Below are positions 53,789 to 63,496 of a stretch of DNA of 64,000 bases, one piece after another. The DNA is from CADEEN01 sp963706685. Its GTDB lineage: Bacteria; Pseudomonadota; Gammaproteobacteria; Burkholderiales; Burkholderiaceae_C. Numbering within the stretch: the first letter of the stretch is position 1; every line of letters starts with the position of its first letter. A program made the translations under genes and the position numbers. Location: NCBI GenBank assembly GCA_963706685.1, contig CAVPMY010000005.1:248001-312000 (forward strand), read 5' to 3'. Below the pieces are notes generated by a model. That model saw only the letters and a program-made list of their open reading frames with translations. It was not told the DNA's origin and did not search any database.

Positions 53789-56509
53789 TCATGCGTACAG
53801 CGGATTGATCTTATCGGCCGCGATGCCGTACTTGGCAATCGCCTCGGCCACCTTGGTGAACGGCAGCGAACCGTCGTCGGCCAGCGACTTCAGCGCCGCG
53901 ACGACGATGTAGTGGCGGTCGATCTCGAAGTGCTTGCGCAGTGCGCTGCGGAAATCGCTGCGCCCGAAACCGTCGGTGCCCAGCACCTTGTACGTACGGC
54001 CCTTGGGGATGAAAGCCCGGATCTGCTCGGCATAGTTCTTCATGTAGTCGGTCGATGCGATCACCGGGCCATGCTGCTTTTCGAGTTGCTGCATGACGAA
54101 CGGAATCTTCGGCTCGGCCGCCGGGTGCAGCAGGTTCCAGCGCTCGCAGTCCTGGCCGTCGCGCGCCAGTTCATTGAAGCTCGGACAGCTCCAGACGTTG
54201 GCGGCCACACCCCATTCCTTTTCGAGCAGTTCCTTGGCTGCGATCGACTCGCGCAGAATGGTGCCGCTGCCCAGGAGATTGACGCGCGGTGTCTTTTTCG
54301 CCCCTTCCTGCAGCAGGTACATGCCCTTCAGGATCTGCTCCTCGGTGCCTGCCTTGAGTCCAGGCATCGGGTAGTTCTCGTTGAGCAGCGTGATGTAGAA
54401 GAAGACGTTGTCCTGCTGCTCGACCATGCGCTTCAGGCCGTGGTGCAGGATCACGCCGACTTCGTGGGCGAACGTCGGGTCGTAGCTGATGCAGTTGGGA
54501 ATCGTGCCGGCCAGGATGTGGCTGTGGCCGTCTTCGTGCTGCAGCCCTTCGCCGTTGAGCGTGGTCCGGCCGCTGGTACCCCCGAGCAGGAAGCCGCGGG
54601 CCTGCATGTCGCCCGCGGCCCAGGCCAGGTCACCGATGCGCTGGAAGCCGAACATCGAGTAGTAGATGTAGAACGGGATCATGATGCGGTTGTTCGTCGA
54701 GTACGACGTTGCCGCAGCGATCCAGCTGGCCATGCCGCCCGCTTCGTTGATGCCTTCCTGCAGGATCTGGCCGTTGACCGTCTCCTTGTAGTACATGACC
54801 TGGTCCTTGTCGACCGGCGTGTACTTCTGCCCTTCCGGGTTGTAGATGCCGATCTGTCGGAACAACCCTTCCATGCCGAACGTGCGCGCTTCGTCGACCA
54901 GGATCGGCACGACCCGCGGCCCCACCGCCTTGTCGCGCAGCAGCTGCGTCAGGAAGCGCACGTAGGACTGCGTGGTGCTGATCTCGCGGCCCTCGGCCGT
55001 CGGCTCGAGCACGGCCTTGAAGGTGTCGAGCGGCGGAATGGTGAAGCTGTCGTCGGCCTTGGTGCGGCGGTGCGGCAAATAGCCGCCGAGCGCGCGTCGG
55101 CGCTCGTGCAGGTACTTCATCTCCGGCGTGTCGTCGGCCGGCCTGTAGAACGGAATGTTCGCCATGTCGGCGTCGGAGATCGGAATGTTGAAGCGGTCGC
55201 GGATGTAGCGCAGGTCGTCGTCGGCGAGCTTCTTGGTCTGGTGCGCGGTGTTCTTGCCCTCGCCGGCGCCGCCCATGCCCCAGCCCTTGACGGTCTTGAC
55301 CAGCAGCACCGTCGGTTGGCCCTGATGGTGATGCGCGGCGTGGAAGGCGGCATACACCTTGCCCGCATCATGGCCGCCGCGGCGCAACGCCCAGATCTCG
55401 TCATCGCTCATCTTGGCCACCATTTCCAGCGTGCGCGGATCGCGGCCGAAGAAGTTCTTGCGCACGAACGCGCCGTCGTTGGCCTTGAAGGCCTGGTAGT
55501 CGCCATCGAGCGTGTCCATCATGACCTTGCGCAGGGCACCGTCCTTGTCCTTGGCCAGCAGCGGATCCCAGTTGCTGCCCCAGACCAGCTTGAGCACGTT
55601 CCAGCCCGAGCCGCGGAACTCGCCTTCGAGCTCCTGGATGATCTTGCCGTTGCCGCGCACCGGACCATCGAGGCGCTGCAGGTTGCAGTTGATGACGAAG
55701 ACCAGGTTGTCGAGCTTCTCGCGCGATGCCAGGCCGATGGCGCCGAGCGATTCGGGCTCGTCCATCTCGCCGTCGCCGCAGAACACCCAGACTTTTCGCT
55801 TCGCCGTGTCGGCAATGCCGCGCGCATGCAGGTACTTGAGAAAGCGAGCCTGGTAGATCGCCATCAGCGGCCCGAGGCCCATGCTCACCGTTGGGAACTG
55901 CCAGAACTCGGGCATCAGCTTCGGATGCGGGTAGCTCGACAAGCCCTTGCCACCGACCTCCTGCCGGAAGTTGACCATCTGCTCTTCACTGATGCGGCCT
56001 TCCAGGTAGGCGCGCGCATAGACACCCGGTGCGCTGTGGCCCTGGATGTAGAGCAGGTCGCCGCCATGGTCCGCGCTCTCGGCATGCCAGAAGTGATTGA
56101 AGCCGGCGGCGAACATGTGCGCCACCGACGCAAAGCTCGAGATGTGGCCGCCGAGATCGCCGCCGTCTTTCGGGTCCAGGCGATTGGCCTTGACCACCAT
56201 CGCGATGGCGTTCCAGCGCATGTAGGCGCGCAACCGGCCTTCGAGTTCGAGGTTGCCGGGGCTCTTGGCCTCGTCGGCCGGCTCGATCGTGTTGACGTAG
56301 CCTGTGTTGGCCGAAAACGGTCGGTCGACACCATGCTGGCGAGCTTCTTCGAGCAGATGATCGAGCAGGAAGTGCGCGCGGTCCTTGCCTTCGGCTTCGA
56401 TCACCGCGGCCAGCGCGTCGAGCCACTCACGGGTTTCCTGGTGGTCGGTGTCATGGGTGTCGCCGGCACCCGGCAAGGCCTGGGGCAGTGATTCGGGAAG
56501 TGCGGACAT
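53789..56509 (-). CDS. aceE: Pyruvate dehydrogenase E1 component, homodimeric type
   Basis: E1 decarboxylates pyruvate with thiamine diphosphate and acetylates E2 lipoate. The 906-residue length fits homodimeric AceE. The TPP motif GDGEMDEPESLGAIGLA ... FVINCNLQRLDGPVRGN, SANTGYVNTIEP near the N-terminus and the C-terminal GTDGFGRSDFRSALRKHFE are visible. The start at 56509 follows AGGAGACAAC, which decides it against a longer frame to 56599. First gene of the operon; its stop touches the aceF region. The promoter is expected in the A/T-rich gap upstream. Confidence 0.96.
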   Translation of the reverse strand: MSALPESLPQALPGAGDTHDTDHQETREWLDALAAVIEAEGKDRAHFLLDHLLEEARQHGVDRPFSANTGYVNTIEPADEAKSPGNLELEGRLRAYMRWNAIAMVVKANRLDPKDGGDLGGHISSFASVAHMFAAGFNHFWHAESADHGGDLLYIQGHSAPGVYARAYLEGRISEEQMVNFRQEVGGKGLSSYPHPKLMPEFWQFPTVSMGLGPLMAIYQARFLKYLHARGIADTAKRKVWVFCGDGEMDEPESLGAIGLASREKLDNLVFVINCNLQRLDGPVRGNGKIIQELEGEFRGSGWNVLKLVWGSNWDPLLAKDKDGALRKVMMDTLDGDYQAFKANDGAFVRKNFFGRDPRTLEMVAKMSDDEIWALRRGGHDAGKVYAAFHAAHHHQGQPTVLLVKTVKGWGMGGAGEGKNTAHQTKKLADDDLRYIRDRFNIPISDADMANIPFYRPADDTPEMKYLHERRRALGGYLPHRRTKADDSFTIPPLDTFKAVLEPTAEGREISTTQSYVRFLTQLLRDKAVGPRVVPILVDEARTFGMEGLFRQIGIYNPEGQKYTPVDKDQVMYYKETVNGQILQEGINEAGGMASWIAAATSYSTNNRIMIPFYIYYSMFGFQRIGDLAWAAGDMQARGFLLGGTSGRTTLNGEGLQHEDGHSHILAGTIPNCISYDPTFAHEVGVILHHGLKRMVEQQDNVFFYITLLNENYPMPGLKAGTEEQILKGMYLLQEGAKKTPRVNLLGSGTILRESIAAKELLEKEWGVAANVWSCPSFNELARDGQDCERWNLLHPAAEPKIPFVMQQLEKQHGPVIASTDYMKNYAEQIRAFIPKGRTYKVLGTDGFGRSDFRSALRKHFEIDRHYIVVAALKSLADDGSLPFTKVAEAIAKYGIAADKINPLYA

Positions 56510-56589
56510 CGTTGTCTCCTGTGGTTCGCATCGCGCGTCTGGCGCTGAGTGCCTCGAAATCGGCGCCTGCAGTGTCGCACCAAATGCGC

Positions 56590-56636
56590 CGTTTTCCAAA
56601 TAGCGAATGTTGATTTCTTAATGTGAAATTACTGTG
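56590..56636. promoter_or_regulatory. A/T-rich divergent intergenic segment, probable promoter region
   Basis: The gap 56510-56674 between aceE and the divergent sensor kinase contains a marked A/T-rich stretch (for example GTTGATTTCTTAATGTGAAA) in otherwise GC-rich DNA. It is the only place for the aceE promoter and the kinase promoter. I could not assign a convincing -35/-10 pair on either strand. Confidence 0.4.
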
Positions 56637-56674
56637 GCCGTTCTGACGGTGCCTGCCCTCGATAATCGGCCTGC

Positions 56675-59272
56675 ATGCGTTCGACCTCCGAAGTCACCCG
56701 CGCCGCGACCCCCTCGGTGCCGCGAGCACAGCGCCTGTTCGGCCGCTGGTGGCGCCGCCAGTCACCGACGCAGCAGGATCGATTTGCGACCATCGGCCCG
56801 CTGATCTCCGTATTGTTGTTCCTGGCGGCCATCATCGCGGCCTTCTGGACGCTGCGCAATGAAGAGATCGATCGCGAGGCCGATGCCGTGCGGCGCGACA
56901 CCGAGATTGCGCAGCAGCAGATTCGCCTTTTCCTGTCGGATGACCAGGAACAACTGATGCGGCTGGCACGCGACGCCAGCGGTGGCGCACTCGACGCCAA
57001 GACCTTCACCGAAGCGGCTGCCGAACTGGCGCGCGAGCGGCCGTCCATCAATCACGTGTCTTGGGTCGACGCGCGACGCGCGCTGCGCGCGACCTATGCG
57101 ACCACGGTGTTCCACCCGGAAGTCAATCCAAGCGGCGGCGCCATCTCGCCCGAACTGCCGGCCAGCAACGTCGACAGTGAATCGGAGCGTACCTTCAACA
57201 ATGCGCGCAATCTGCGCACCCCGGTCTATTCCAGTTCATTTCGCAGCGCCAGCGGTGCCCCGGTCTTTCAGCTGCATCTGCCGATGTTCGAACGTTCGCA
57301 GTTTGTCGGCACGGTGATTGCCGAGTACGCCATCGAGCCGCTGCTGCGCCAGATGGTGCCGCCCGAAGTGACGCAGCGCCACACCGTGGCCGTGGTCGAC
57401 GACAACGGCAGGGAAATCGCCGGCAGCGTGCTGCAGATGCCAGGACACGTCAGCAGCCGGCCGACGATCGTCGTCGATCTGCCGCTGGCGCCCGCAGCCA
57501 ATGGCCTGGTATTGCGCGGCATGGGCTGGCGCACGTCGTTGGGGCTGGTCGGCAACGCGCTGTTCTGGATGGTTGTCGCGTTGTCGGTCTTGACCGTCTG
57601 GATGCTGCTGGGCACCTGGCGGCATGTGCGGCGACGCAGCCAGATTCAGAACGCGCTGGTGCAGGAAACGAACTTCCGCCGCGCGATGGAAGACTCGATG
57701 CTGACCGGCATGCGCGCCCTGGACAACGACGGCCGCATCACCTACGTCAACCCCGCGTTCTGCGCCATGACCGGCTTTTCCGAAGTCGAACTGGTCGGCC
57801 GCCAACAGCCTTTCCCTTACTGGCCGCCCGATCGCGCGGAGGAAAACTCGCGGCTGCTGCAGCAGGAGATGCAGGGCCGCAGCCCCGCCGGCGGCATCGA
57901 AGTCAAAGTCATGCGCAAGGACGGCAGCGTGTTCGATGCGCGCATGTACGTCTCGCCGCTGGTCGACTCGCGCAGCCATCAGACGGGCTGGATGACCTCG
58001 ATGACCAACATCACCGAGGCCAAGCGCATCCGCGACCAGCTCTCGGCCTCGCACGAGCGTTTCACCACGGTGCTTGAAGGGCTCGATGCCGCGGTGTCGG
58101 TGATGTCGGTGCAGCAGGGCGAACTGCTGTTTGCCAACCGCAGCTACCGCTTGTGGTTCGGTGCCGATCCCAAGGGCCACTCGCAACTGGCGGGACAAGC
58201 TCTGGCCCTGCCCTTCCTGCCGGCACCCGCCGATGAAATTGACGACGTCGACAACCTGTCCGGATTGCCCACCGAAAAGCTGACGGCGTTTGGCGCCGAC
58301 CCGCGCGAGGTCTATGTCGAGTCGCAAAAGAAGTGGTTCGACGTGCGATCGCGCTACCTGCAGTGGACCGACGGCCGCCTGGCGCAAATGCTGATCGCCA
58401 CCGACGTCACCGCGCGCCGGCGTATCGAAGAGCAGGCCGCGCGCCAGGCCGAACGCGCACAGGTGACGAGCCGACTGGTGACGATGGGCGAGATGGCATC
58501 GTCGGTGGCGCACGAGTTGAACCAGCCGCTGGCGGCCATCACCAACTACTGCAACGGCATGGTCTCGCGCGTGCGCGCAGAGTCGATCGGCAAGGGCGAC
58601 CTGATCGAAGCGCTGAACAAGACATCCCGCCAGGCCGAACGCGCCGCGCAAATCATTCAGCGAGTGCGCAGCTTCGTCAAACGCAGCGAGCCGCAGCGCC
58701 AGATGGCTTCGGTCCGCGCGATCGTCGACGAGGCCGTGGAACTTGCGGGCATCGAACTGCGGCGGCGCAATGTGGCGCTGACGACCTACGTTGCGCAACG
58801 CTTGCCTGCGTTGTCGTGCGACCCGATCCTGGTCCAGCAGGTCATCATGAACCTGCTCAAGAACGCGGCCGAAGCCATCGACTCTTCGCAGTTGCCGATG
58901 CAGCGCCGCCAGATTGAATTGCGCGTCGTGCCGCGCCACACCCCCGAGGAGGGGGTGGTCGAATTCAGCGTTACCGACCACGGCCCGGGCGTGCGCGATG
59001 ACGTGCTGGCCCGCATGTACGAAGCCTTTTTCTCGACCAAGGCCGAAGGCCTGGGCATCGGCCTGGCCCTGTGCCGCTCGATCATCGAGTCGCACCGCGG
59101 CCGGATGAAGGTGCAGAACCTCTACAATCTGGACACTGTCGTGGGCTGTCGTTTTGCATTTACCTTGCCGGTGGACTCGAGTGCCATCCGCAGTGAAACA
59201 GCAGGCCCTTCCACCGTCCCAGCGTCCTTGCCGTCCGTTGCAACACGCGCCACCGCAGACCCCACACCATGA
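56675..59272 (+). CDS. Membrane-bound PAS sensor histidine kinase (FixL-like orthodox kinase)
   Basis: An 865-residue sensor. Helix 1 (FATIGPLISVLLFLAAIIAA, residues 38-57) and helix 2 (about 288-312) enclose a periplasmic sensing region of about 225 residues. Two PAS domains follow (MRALDNDGRITYVNPAFCAM; MSVQQGELLFANRSYRLWF), then HisKA with SSVAHELNQPLAAITNY (His near 613) and a HATPase (NLLKNAAEAIDSS, DHGPGVRDD, GLGIGLALCRSII). The HELNQPLAA form is typical of kinases partnered with FixJ-type regulators. The stop overlaps the regulator start (ATGA). It is divergent from the PDH operon. The signal is unknown. Confidence 0.9.
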   Translation: MRSTSEVTRAATPSVPRAQRLFGRWWRRQSPTQQDRFATIGPLISVLLFLAAIIAAFWTLRNEEIDREADAVRRDTEIAQQQIRLFLSDDQEQLMRLARDASGGALDAKTFTEAAAELARERPSINHVSWVDARRALRATYATTVFHPEVNPSGGAISPELPASNVDSESERTFNNARNLRTPVYSSSFRSASGAPVFQLHLPMFERSQFVGTVIAEYAIEPLLRQMVPPEVTQRHTVAVVDDNGREIAGSVLQMPGHVSSRPTIVVDLPLAPAANGLVLRGMGWRTSLGLVGNALFWMVVALSVLTVWMLLGTWRHVRRRSQIQNALVQETNFRRAMEDSMLTGMRALDNDGRITYVNPAFCAMTGFSEVELVGRQQPFPYWPPDRAEENSRLLQQEMQGRSPAGGIEVKVMRKDGSVFDARMYVSPLVDSRSHQTGWMTSMTNITEAKRIRDQLSASHERFTTVLEGLDAAVSVMSVQQGELLFANRSYRLWFGADPKGHSQLAGQALALPFLPAPADEIDDVDNLSGLPTEKLTAFGADPREVYVESQKKWFDVRSRYLQWTDGRLAQMLIATDVTARRRIEEQAARQAERAQVTSRLVTMGEMASSVAHELNQPLAAITNYCNGMVSRVRAESIGKGDLIEALNKTSRQAERAAQIIQRVRSFVKRSEPQRQMASVRAIVDEAVELAGIELRRRNVALTTYVAQRLPALSCDPILVQQVIMNLLKNAAEAIDSSQLPMQRRQIELRVVPRHTPEEGVVEFSVTDHGPGVRDDVLARMYEAFFSTKAEGLGIGLALCRSIIESHRGRMKVQNLYNLDTVVGCRFAFTLPVDSSAIRSETAGPSTVPASLPSVATRATADPTP

Positions 59273-59895
59273 GCTTGATCCCCAAAAAGGGCACCGTCTA
59301 TGTCGTCGATGACGACGAGGCCGTGCGCGATTCGCTGCAATGGCTGCTCGAGGGCAAGGACTATCGGGTCAAGTGCTTCGACTCCGCCGAGTCGTTCCTG
59401 TCGCGCTTCGATTCGCGCGAAGTCGCCTGCCTGTTGGTCGATATCCGCATGGACGGCATGAATGGCCTCGAGCTGCAAGACCGCCTGATCGAACGCAAGA
59501 GCCCGCTACCGGTGGTCTTCATCACCGGTCATGGTGACGTGCCGATGGCGGTGACGACGATGAAGAAGGGCGCGATGGATTTCATCGAAAAGCCGTTCAA
59601 GGAAGACGAACTGCTGGGCCTGGTGGAAAAGATGCTCGAGCAGGCGCGCAATGCGTTCGCCAATCACCAGGAACAGGCCAGCCGGGATGCCTTGCTGTCT
59701 CGTCTGACGACGCGAGAGGCCCAGGTGCTCGAGCGAATCGTTGCCGGCCGATTGAACAAGCAGATCGCCGATGACCTGGGCATCAGCATCAAGACGGTCG
59801 AGGCGCACCGCGCCAACATCATGGAAAAACTGAACGCCAACACCGTGGCCGATCTGCTGAAGATCGCGCTCGGTGCGCAGACGGCGAAAGCCTAA
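59269..59895 (+). CDS. FixJ-family response regulator (REC-LuxR HTH)
   Basis: A 208-residue regulator. The receiver domain begins VYVVDDDEAVRDSLQWLLEG and has the phospho-acceptor Asp near residue 58 (CLLVDIRMDGMNG), the Thr in VVFITGHGDVPMAV and the Lys in FIEKPFKEDEL. The C-terminal LuxR-type helix-turn-helix is LTTREAQVLERIVAGRLNKQ to SIKTVEAHRANIMEKL. The ATG overlaps the kinase stop, so the two form a cognate pair. The targets are not evident from the window. A strong terminator follows, isolating the pair from folD. Confidence 0.94.
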   Translation: MSLIPKKGTVYVVDDDEAVRDSLQWLLEGKDYRVKCFDSAESFLSRFDSREVACLLVDIRMDGMNGLELQDRLIERKSPLPVVFITGHGDVPMAVTTMKKGAMDFIEKPFKEDELLGLVEKMLEQARNAFANHQEQASRDALLSRLTTREAQVLERIVAGRLNKQIADDLGISIKTVEAHRANIMEKLNANTVADLLKIALGAQTAKA

Positions 59896-59913
59896 CGTTT
59901 CACCACAGGAGAA

Positions 59914-59945
59914 CAAGGCCGCTGACGCGGCCTTGTCCGTTTTCT
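59914..59945 (+). terminator. Rho-independent terminator after the two-component pair
   Basis: CAAGGCCGC (59914-59922) and GCGGCCTTG (59927-59935) make a perfect 9-bp stem with a TGAC loop, followed by TCCGTTTTC. It starts 18 bases after the regulator stop and ends just before the folD ATG at 59947, so folD transcription must begin within or just upstream of it, or arise by read-through. Confidence 0.85.
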
Positions 59946-59946
59946 G

Positions 59947-60810
59947 ATGACCATTGCTCAACTCATCGACGGTACAGCCCTTGCAAAACGCTTTCGCGCC
60001 GAGGCGGCCGAACAGGCCGCCGCGCTCGCCCAACGCGGCATCAAGCCGGGCCTGGCGGTCATCCTCGTCGGTGAAGACCCGGCCAGCGCGGTCTATGTGC
60101 GCAACAAGGTCAAGGCCTGCGAAGAGGCCGGATTTCACTCGCTGCTCGAACGCCACGACGCGCAGATGACACAAGCGGCATTGCTGGCGCGCATCGCAGC
60201 GCTCAACGCCGATGCCGGCATTCACGGCATCCTGGTACAGATGCCCCTGCCCAAACACCTTGACCCGCATGCGGTGATCGAGGCGATCTCGCCGGCCAAG
60301 GATGTCGATGGGTTTTCGGTTGCCAGTGCCGGTGAACTGATGACCGGCCTGCCGGGGCTGCGGCCCGCCACGCCGCTGGGCTGCATGAAGTTGATCGAAT
60401 CCACCGCTGTCGGCCTGCGCGGCAAACACGCCGTGGTCATCGGCCGCAGCAACACCGTCGGCAAGCCGATGGCGCTGCTGCTCTTGCAGGCCCACGCCAC
60501 CGTCACGGTCTGCCACAGCGGCACGCCCGATCTGGCAGCACACACACGCCATGCCGACATCGTCGTTGCTGCCGTCGGCCGCATCGGCACGCTGCGCGCC
60601 GACATGGTCAAGCCCGGTGCCATCGTCATCGACGTGGGCATCAACCGCAAAGCCGACGGCAAGCTTGCCGGCGATGTTGAATTCGATGCCGTGCGCGAGC
60701 GTCTCGGCCCGGCGGGCCACATCACGCCGGTGCCCGGCGGCGTCGGTCCGATGACGATCGCGATGCTGCTCTTGAACACCCTGCAGGCTGCACAGACCAC
60801 CTCGAAATGA
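59947..60810 (+). CDS. folD: Bifunctional methylenetetrahydrofolate dehydrogenase/cyclohydrolase FolD
   Basis: FolD interconverts 5,10-methylene-, methenyl- and 10-formyl-tetrahydrofolate with NADP in the cytoplasm. The 287-residue protein has the folate-site motif VGEDPASAVYVRNKVKACEE with the catalytic Lys, QMPLPKHLDPHAVIEAISPAKDVDG, the nucleotide motif VIGRSNTVGKPMALLLL and the C-terminal TPVPGGVGPMTIAMLL. The length is normal. The stop overlaps the prlC start (ATGA). Confidence 0.97.
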   Translation: MTIAQLIDGTALAKRFRAEAAEQAAALAQRGIKPGLAVILVGEDPASAVYVRNKVKACEEAGFHSLLERHDAQMTQAALLARIAALNADAGIHGILVQMPLPKHLDPHAVIEAISPAKDVDGFSVASAGELMTGLPGLRPATPLGCMKLIESTAVGLRGKHAVVIGRSNTVGKPMALLLLQAHATVTVCHSGTPDLAAHTRHADIVVAAVGRIGTLRADMVKPGAIVIDVGINRKADGKLAGDVEFDAVRERLGPAGHITPVPGGVGPMTIAMLLLNTLQAAQTTSK

Positions 60811-62828
60811 ACAACAACCCGCTGCTTCAATTCGACGCGCTGCCCGACTTCGGCGCGATCCGGCCTGAACATGTCACACCGGCGATCGACCTCCTGCTGC
60901 GCCAGGCCGATGCCGCCCTCGAGCGCGCTGTCAGCGCCGAGGTCGCGGCCGATTACGACGCCATGTCGGCCGTGCTCGACGTGGCCACCGAGCGCCTGGG
61001 CCGCGCCTGGGGCGCGGTGTCGCACCTCAACAGCGTGGCCGACACGCCCGCGCTGCGCGCCACGTTCAACGACAACCTGCCGAAGGTGACGGCCTTTCAT
61101 ACCAAGCTGGGCGCCGACGAGCGGCTGTTCGCCAAGTACAAGGCCATTGCCGCGAGCCCTGCGGCGGCGCGCCTGCCGGCGCCGCGGCGCAAGGCGCTGG
61201 CCAATGCGCTGCGCGATTTCGTGCTCTCGGGCGCGGAGCTGGAGGGTGCGGCCAAGGAACGCTTCGCGGCCATCCAGGAGCGCACTGCGGCGCTGTCGCA
61301 AAAGTTCTCCGAGCATGTGCTCGACGCCACCGATGGCTTCACCCACTTTGCCGACGCCGGCCAACTCGGCGGCGTTCCCCCCGATGTTCTGCAGGCCACG
61401 CGTGCCGCTGCGCAGGCCGATGGCAGGCAGGGCCACAAGCTGACGCTGCACCAGCCGGTGTATCAGCCGCTGATGCAATACGCGACCCACCGCGAGCTGC
61501 GCGCCAGGCTCTACAAAGCCTATGTGACACGGGCCAGCGAGCTGGGCCCGCCCGAGCTCGACAACACGCCGCTGATGCGCGAGCTGATCGAGCTGCGGCA
61601 AGAGGCGGCGAAGCTGCTCGGCCACCACAGCTATGCCGATGTCTCCCTGGTGCCCAAGATGGCGCGCAACCCGGCCGAGGTCAACACCTTCCTGCAAGAC
61701 CTGGCGCAACGGGCCAAGCCCTATGCCGAGCGCGACATGCGCGAGCTTCGTGAATTCGCGGCCCGCGAACTCGGCTTGCCTGAACTCGAAGCCTGGGACA
61801 TCGCCTTCGTCAGCGAAAAACTCAAGGAGGCCCGCTACGCCTTCAGCGACCTCGAGGTCAAGCGCTACTTCACCGAGCCCAAGGTGCTGGCCGGCTTGTT
61901 CGACATCGTGCAGACGATCTTCGAGGTCCGGATCACGCCCGACAGCGCGCCGGTGTGGCACGACTCGGTGCGCTTCTATCGCATCGAGCGCGACGGCAAA
62001 CTGCTCTCGCAGTTCTACCTCGACGCTTACGCGCGCCCAGGCAAGCAGCCCGGCGCCTGGATGGGCGATGCCCGCGAGCGCTGGTCGCGCCCCGACGGCA
62101 CCACGCAGACGCCGGTGGCCACGCTGCAATGCAACTATGCGCCGCCGATGGACAACCAGCCGGCGCTGCTGACGCACGACGACGTGATCACGCTGTTCCA
62201 TGAGTTCGGACACGGCCTGCACCTGATGCTGACACGCATCGAAGACCTCGGTGTGTCAGGCCTGCAAGGCGTGGAGTGGGATGCCATCGAGCTGCCCAGC
62301 CAGTTCATGGAGAACTTCTGCTGGGAGTGGGACGTGCTGCAGCGCATGAGCGCGCATGTCGAGACCGGCGACGCGCTGCCGCGTGCCCTGTTCGACAAGA
62401 TGGTGGCTGCCAAGAATTTTCAGAGCGGCATGCAGACGGTGCGCCAGCTCGAATTCGGCCTGTTCGACATGCGCGTGCACAGCGAAGCCGACGCCAAGGA
62501 CCGCATGCAGCAACTGATCGACGAAGTACGCGCTCAAGTGGCCGTCATCAAGCCGCCACCATTCAATCGCTTTGCGCACGCCTTCTCGCACATCTTCGGC
62601 GGCGGCTATGCCGCGGGTTATTACAGCTACAAATGGGCCGAAGTGCTGTCGGCCGATGCCTGGAGCGCCTTCGAGGAGGTCGGGGCGTTGTCGGTGTCCA
62701 CCGGGCGCCGACTTCGTGAAGAAATTCTCGAAGCCGGCGGCAGCCGCAGTGCGATGGACAACTTCGTTGCCTTTCGCGGTCGTGAACCACGTATCGATGC
62801 ACTGCTCCGTCACCAGGGAATGGCTTGA
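60807..62828 (+). CDS. prlC: Oligopeptidase A, M3 family metallopeptidase
   Basis: A cytoplasmic zinc oligopeptidase degrading short peptides, including cleaved signal peptides. The 673 residues match the family (E. coli about 680). The zinc motif is HEFGHGLHLML (first His near residue 465), with the downstream Glu in GVEWDAIELPSQFMENFCWE, and HIFGGGYAAGYYSYKWAEVL near the C-terminus. The ATG overlaps the folD stop. It is probably in one operon with folD and the DUF4124-glutaredoxin gene. Confidence 0.95.
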   Translation: MNNNPLLQFDALPDFGAIRPEHVTPAIDLLLRQADAALERAVSAEVAADYDAMSAVLDVATERLGRAWGAVSHLNSVADTPALRATFNDNLPKVTAFHTKLGADERLFAKYKAIAASPAAARLPAPRRKALANALRDFVLSGAELEGAAKERFAAIQERTAALSQKFSEHVLDATDGFTHFADAGQLGGVPPDVLQATRAAAQADGRQGHKLTLHQPVYQPLMQYATHRELRARLYKAYVTRASELGPPELDNTPLMRELIELRQEAAKLLGHHSYADVSLVPKMARNPAEVNTFLQDLAQRAKPYAERDMRELREFAARELGLPELEAWDIAFVSEKLKEARYAFSDLEVKRYFTEPKVLAGLFDIVQTIFEVRITPDSAPVWHDSVRFYRIERDGKLLSQFYLDAYARPGKQPGAWMGDARERWSRPDGTTQTPVATLQCNYAPPMDNQPALLTHDDVITLFHEFGHGLHLMLTRIEDLGVSGLQGVEWDAIELPSQFMENFCWEWDVLQRMSAHVETGDALPRALFDKMVAAKNFQSGMQTVRQLEFGLFDMRVHSEADAKDRMQQLIDEVRAQVAVIKPPPFNRFAHAFSHIFGGGYAAGYYSYKWAEVLSADAWSAFEEVGALSVSTGRRLREEILEAGGSRSAMDNFVAFRGREPRIDALLRHQGMA

Positions 62829-62860
62829 GTCAAGACGCCGCACAGGTTAGATTGCAGGCC

Positions 62861-63496
62861 ATGACGAAAGCCTTGCACCGCCACTGGACTGCTGCGACCG
62901 CATTGGCCGCCCTCACCGCCTCGCTGATGTTGGCTGCGCCGCCGGCGCATGCCCTGTTCAAGGTCGTTGGGCCCGACGGCAAGGTCACCTACTCCGACAA
63001 GGCGCCTCCTGCCGCCGATGGCCGGGCGCTGCAAGTCAACCGCGATGGCAGCATCGCCACCAACGACATCTCACTGCCCTACGCCCTGCGCCAGACGATG
63101 GCCAAGTTTCCGGTGGTGCTCTACACCTCGTCGCCCTGCGATGCCTGCGATCTCGGCCGTGCCATGCTGCAGCGCCGTGGCATCCCGTTTGCCGAGCACA
63201 CGGCCACCACCGCCGAAGACAAGGAAGCCTGGCAACGTCTGGTCGGCACCCAGGAAGCACCTGTTCTGAAAGTCGGCGCGCAGGTCCTGAACGGATTCAC
63301 CCCCACCGTCTGGGACGAAACGCTCGATGTGGCCGGCTACTCGCGCCAGTCGCTGTTGCCGCCCAACTACAAGCCAGCGGCGGCGCAGCCGCTGGTGGAG
63401 CGCAAGACGGCCGCACCACCGCCGACCGCGCCGCGAAGCACGCCCGCGCCGGCGCCGGTGGATCCGACTTCAAACCCGGTCGGCATCCGCTTCTGA
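62861..63496 (+). CDS. Exported DUF4124-glutaredoxin-like protein
   Basis: A protein of about 211 residues. The signal peptide (TALAALTASLMLAAPPAHA) is followed by a DUF4124-type segment (LFKVVGPDGKVTYSDKAPP). A glutaredoxin-like thioredoxin fold comes next with CxxC in YTSSPCDACDLGRAML and the cis-Pro in QEAPVLKVGAQVL; the tail is Pro/Ala-rich. Likely a periplasmic thiol-disulfide protein; the partner is unknown. The ATG at 62861 fits the signal peptide. An in-frame TTG at 62825 overlapping the prlC stop is the alternative. The last 27 bases overlap the convergent MFS gene. Confidence 0.82.
   Translation: MTKALHRHWTAATALAALTASLMLAAPPAHALFKVVGPDGKVTYSDKAPPAADGRALQVNRDGSIATNDISLPYALRQTMAKFPVVLYTSSPCDACDLGRAMLQRRGIPFAEHTATTAEDKEAWQRLVGTQEAPVLKVGAQVLNGFTPTVWDETLDVAGYSRQSLLPPNYKPAAAQPLVERKTAAPPPTAPRSTPAPAPVDPTSNPVGIRF

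Noticed and set aside
53783..56491. 902-residue open frame on the plus strand opposite aceE
   Set aside because: aceE is an unmistakable full-length gene on the other strand; the antisense translation resembles no protein family and is a codon-bias shadow.
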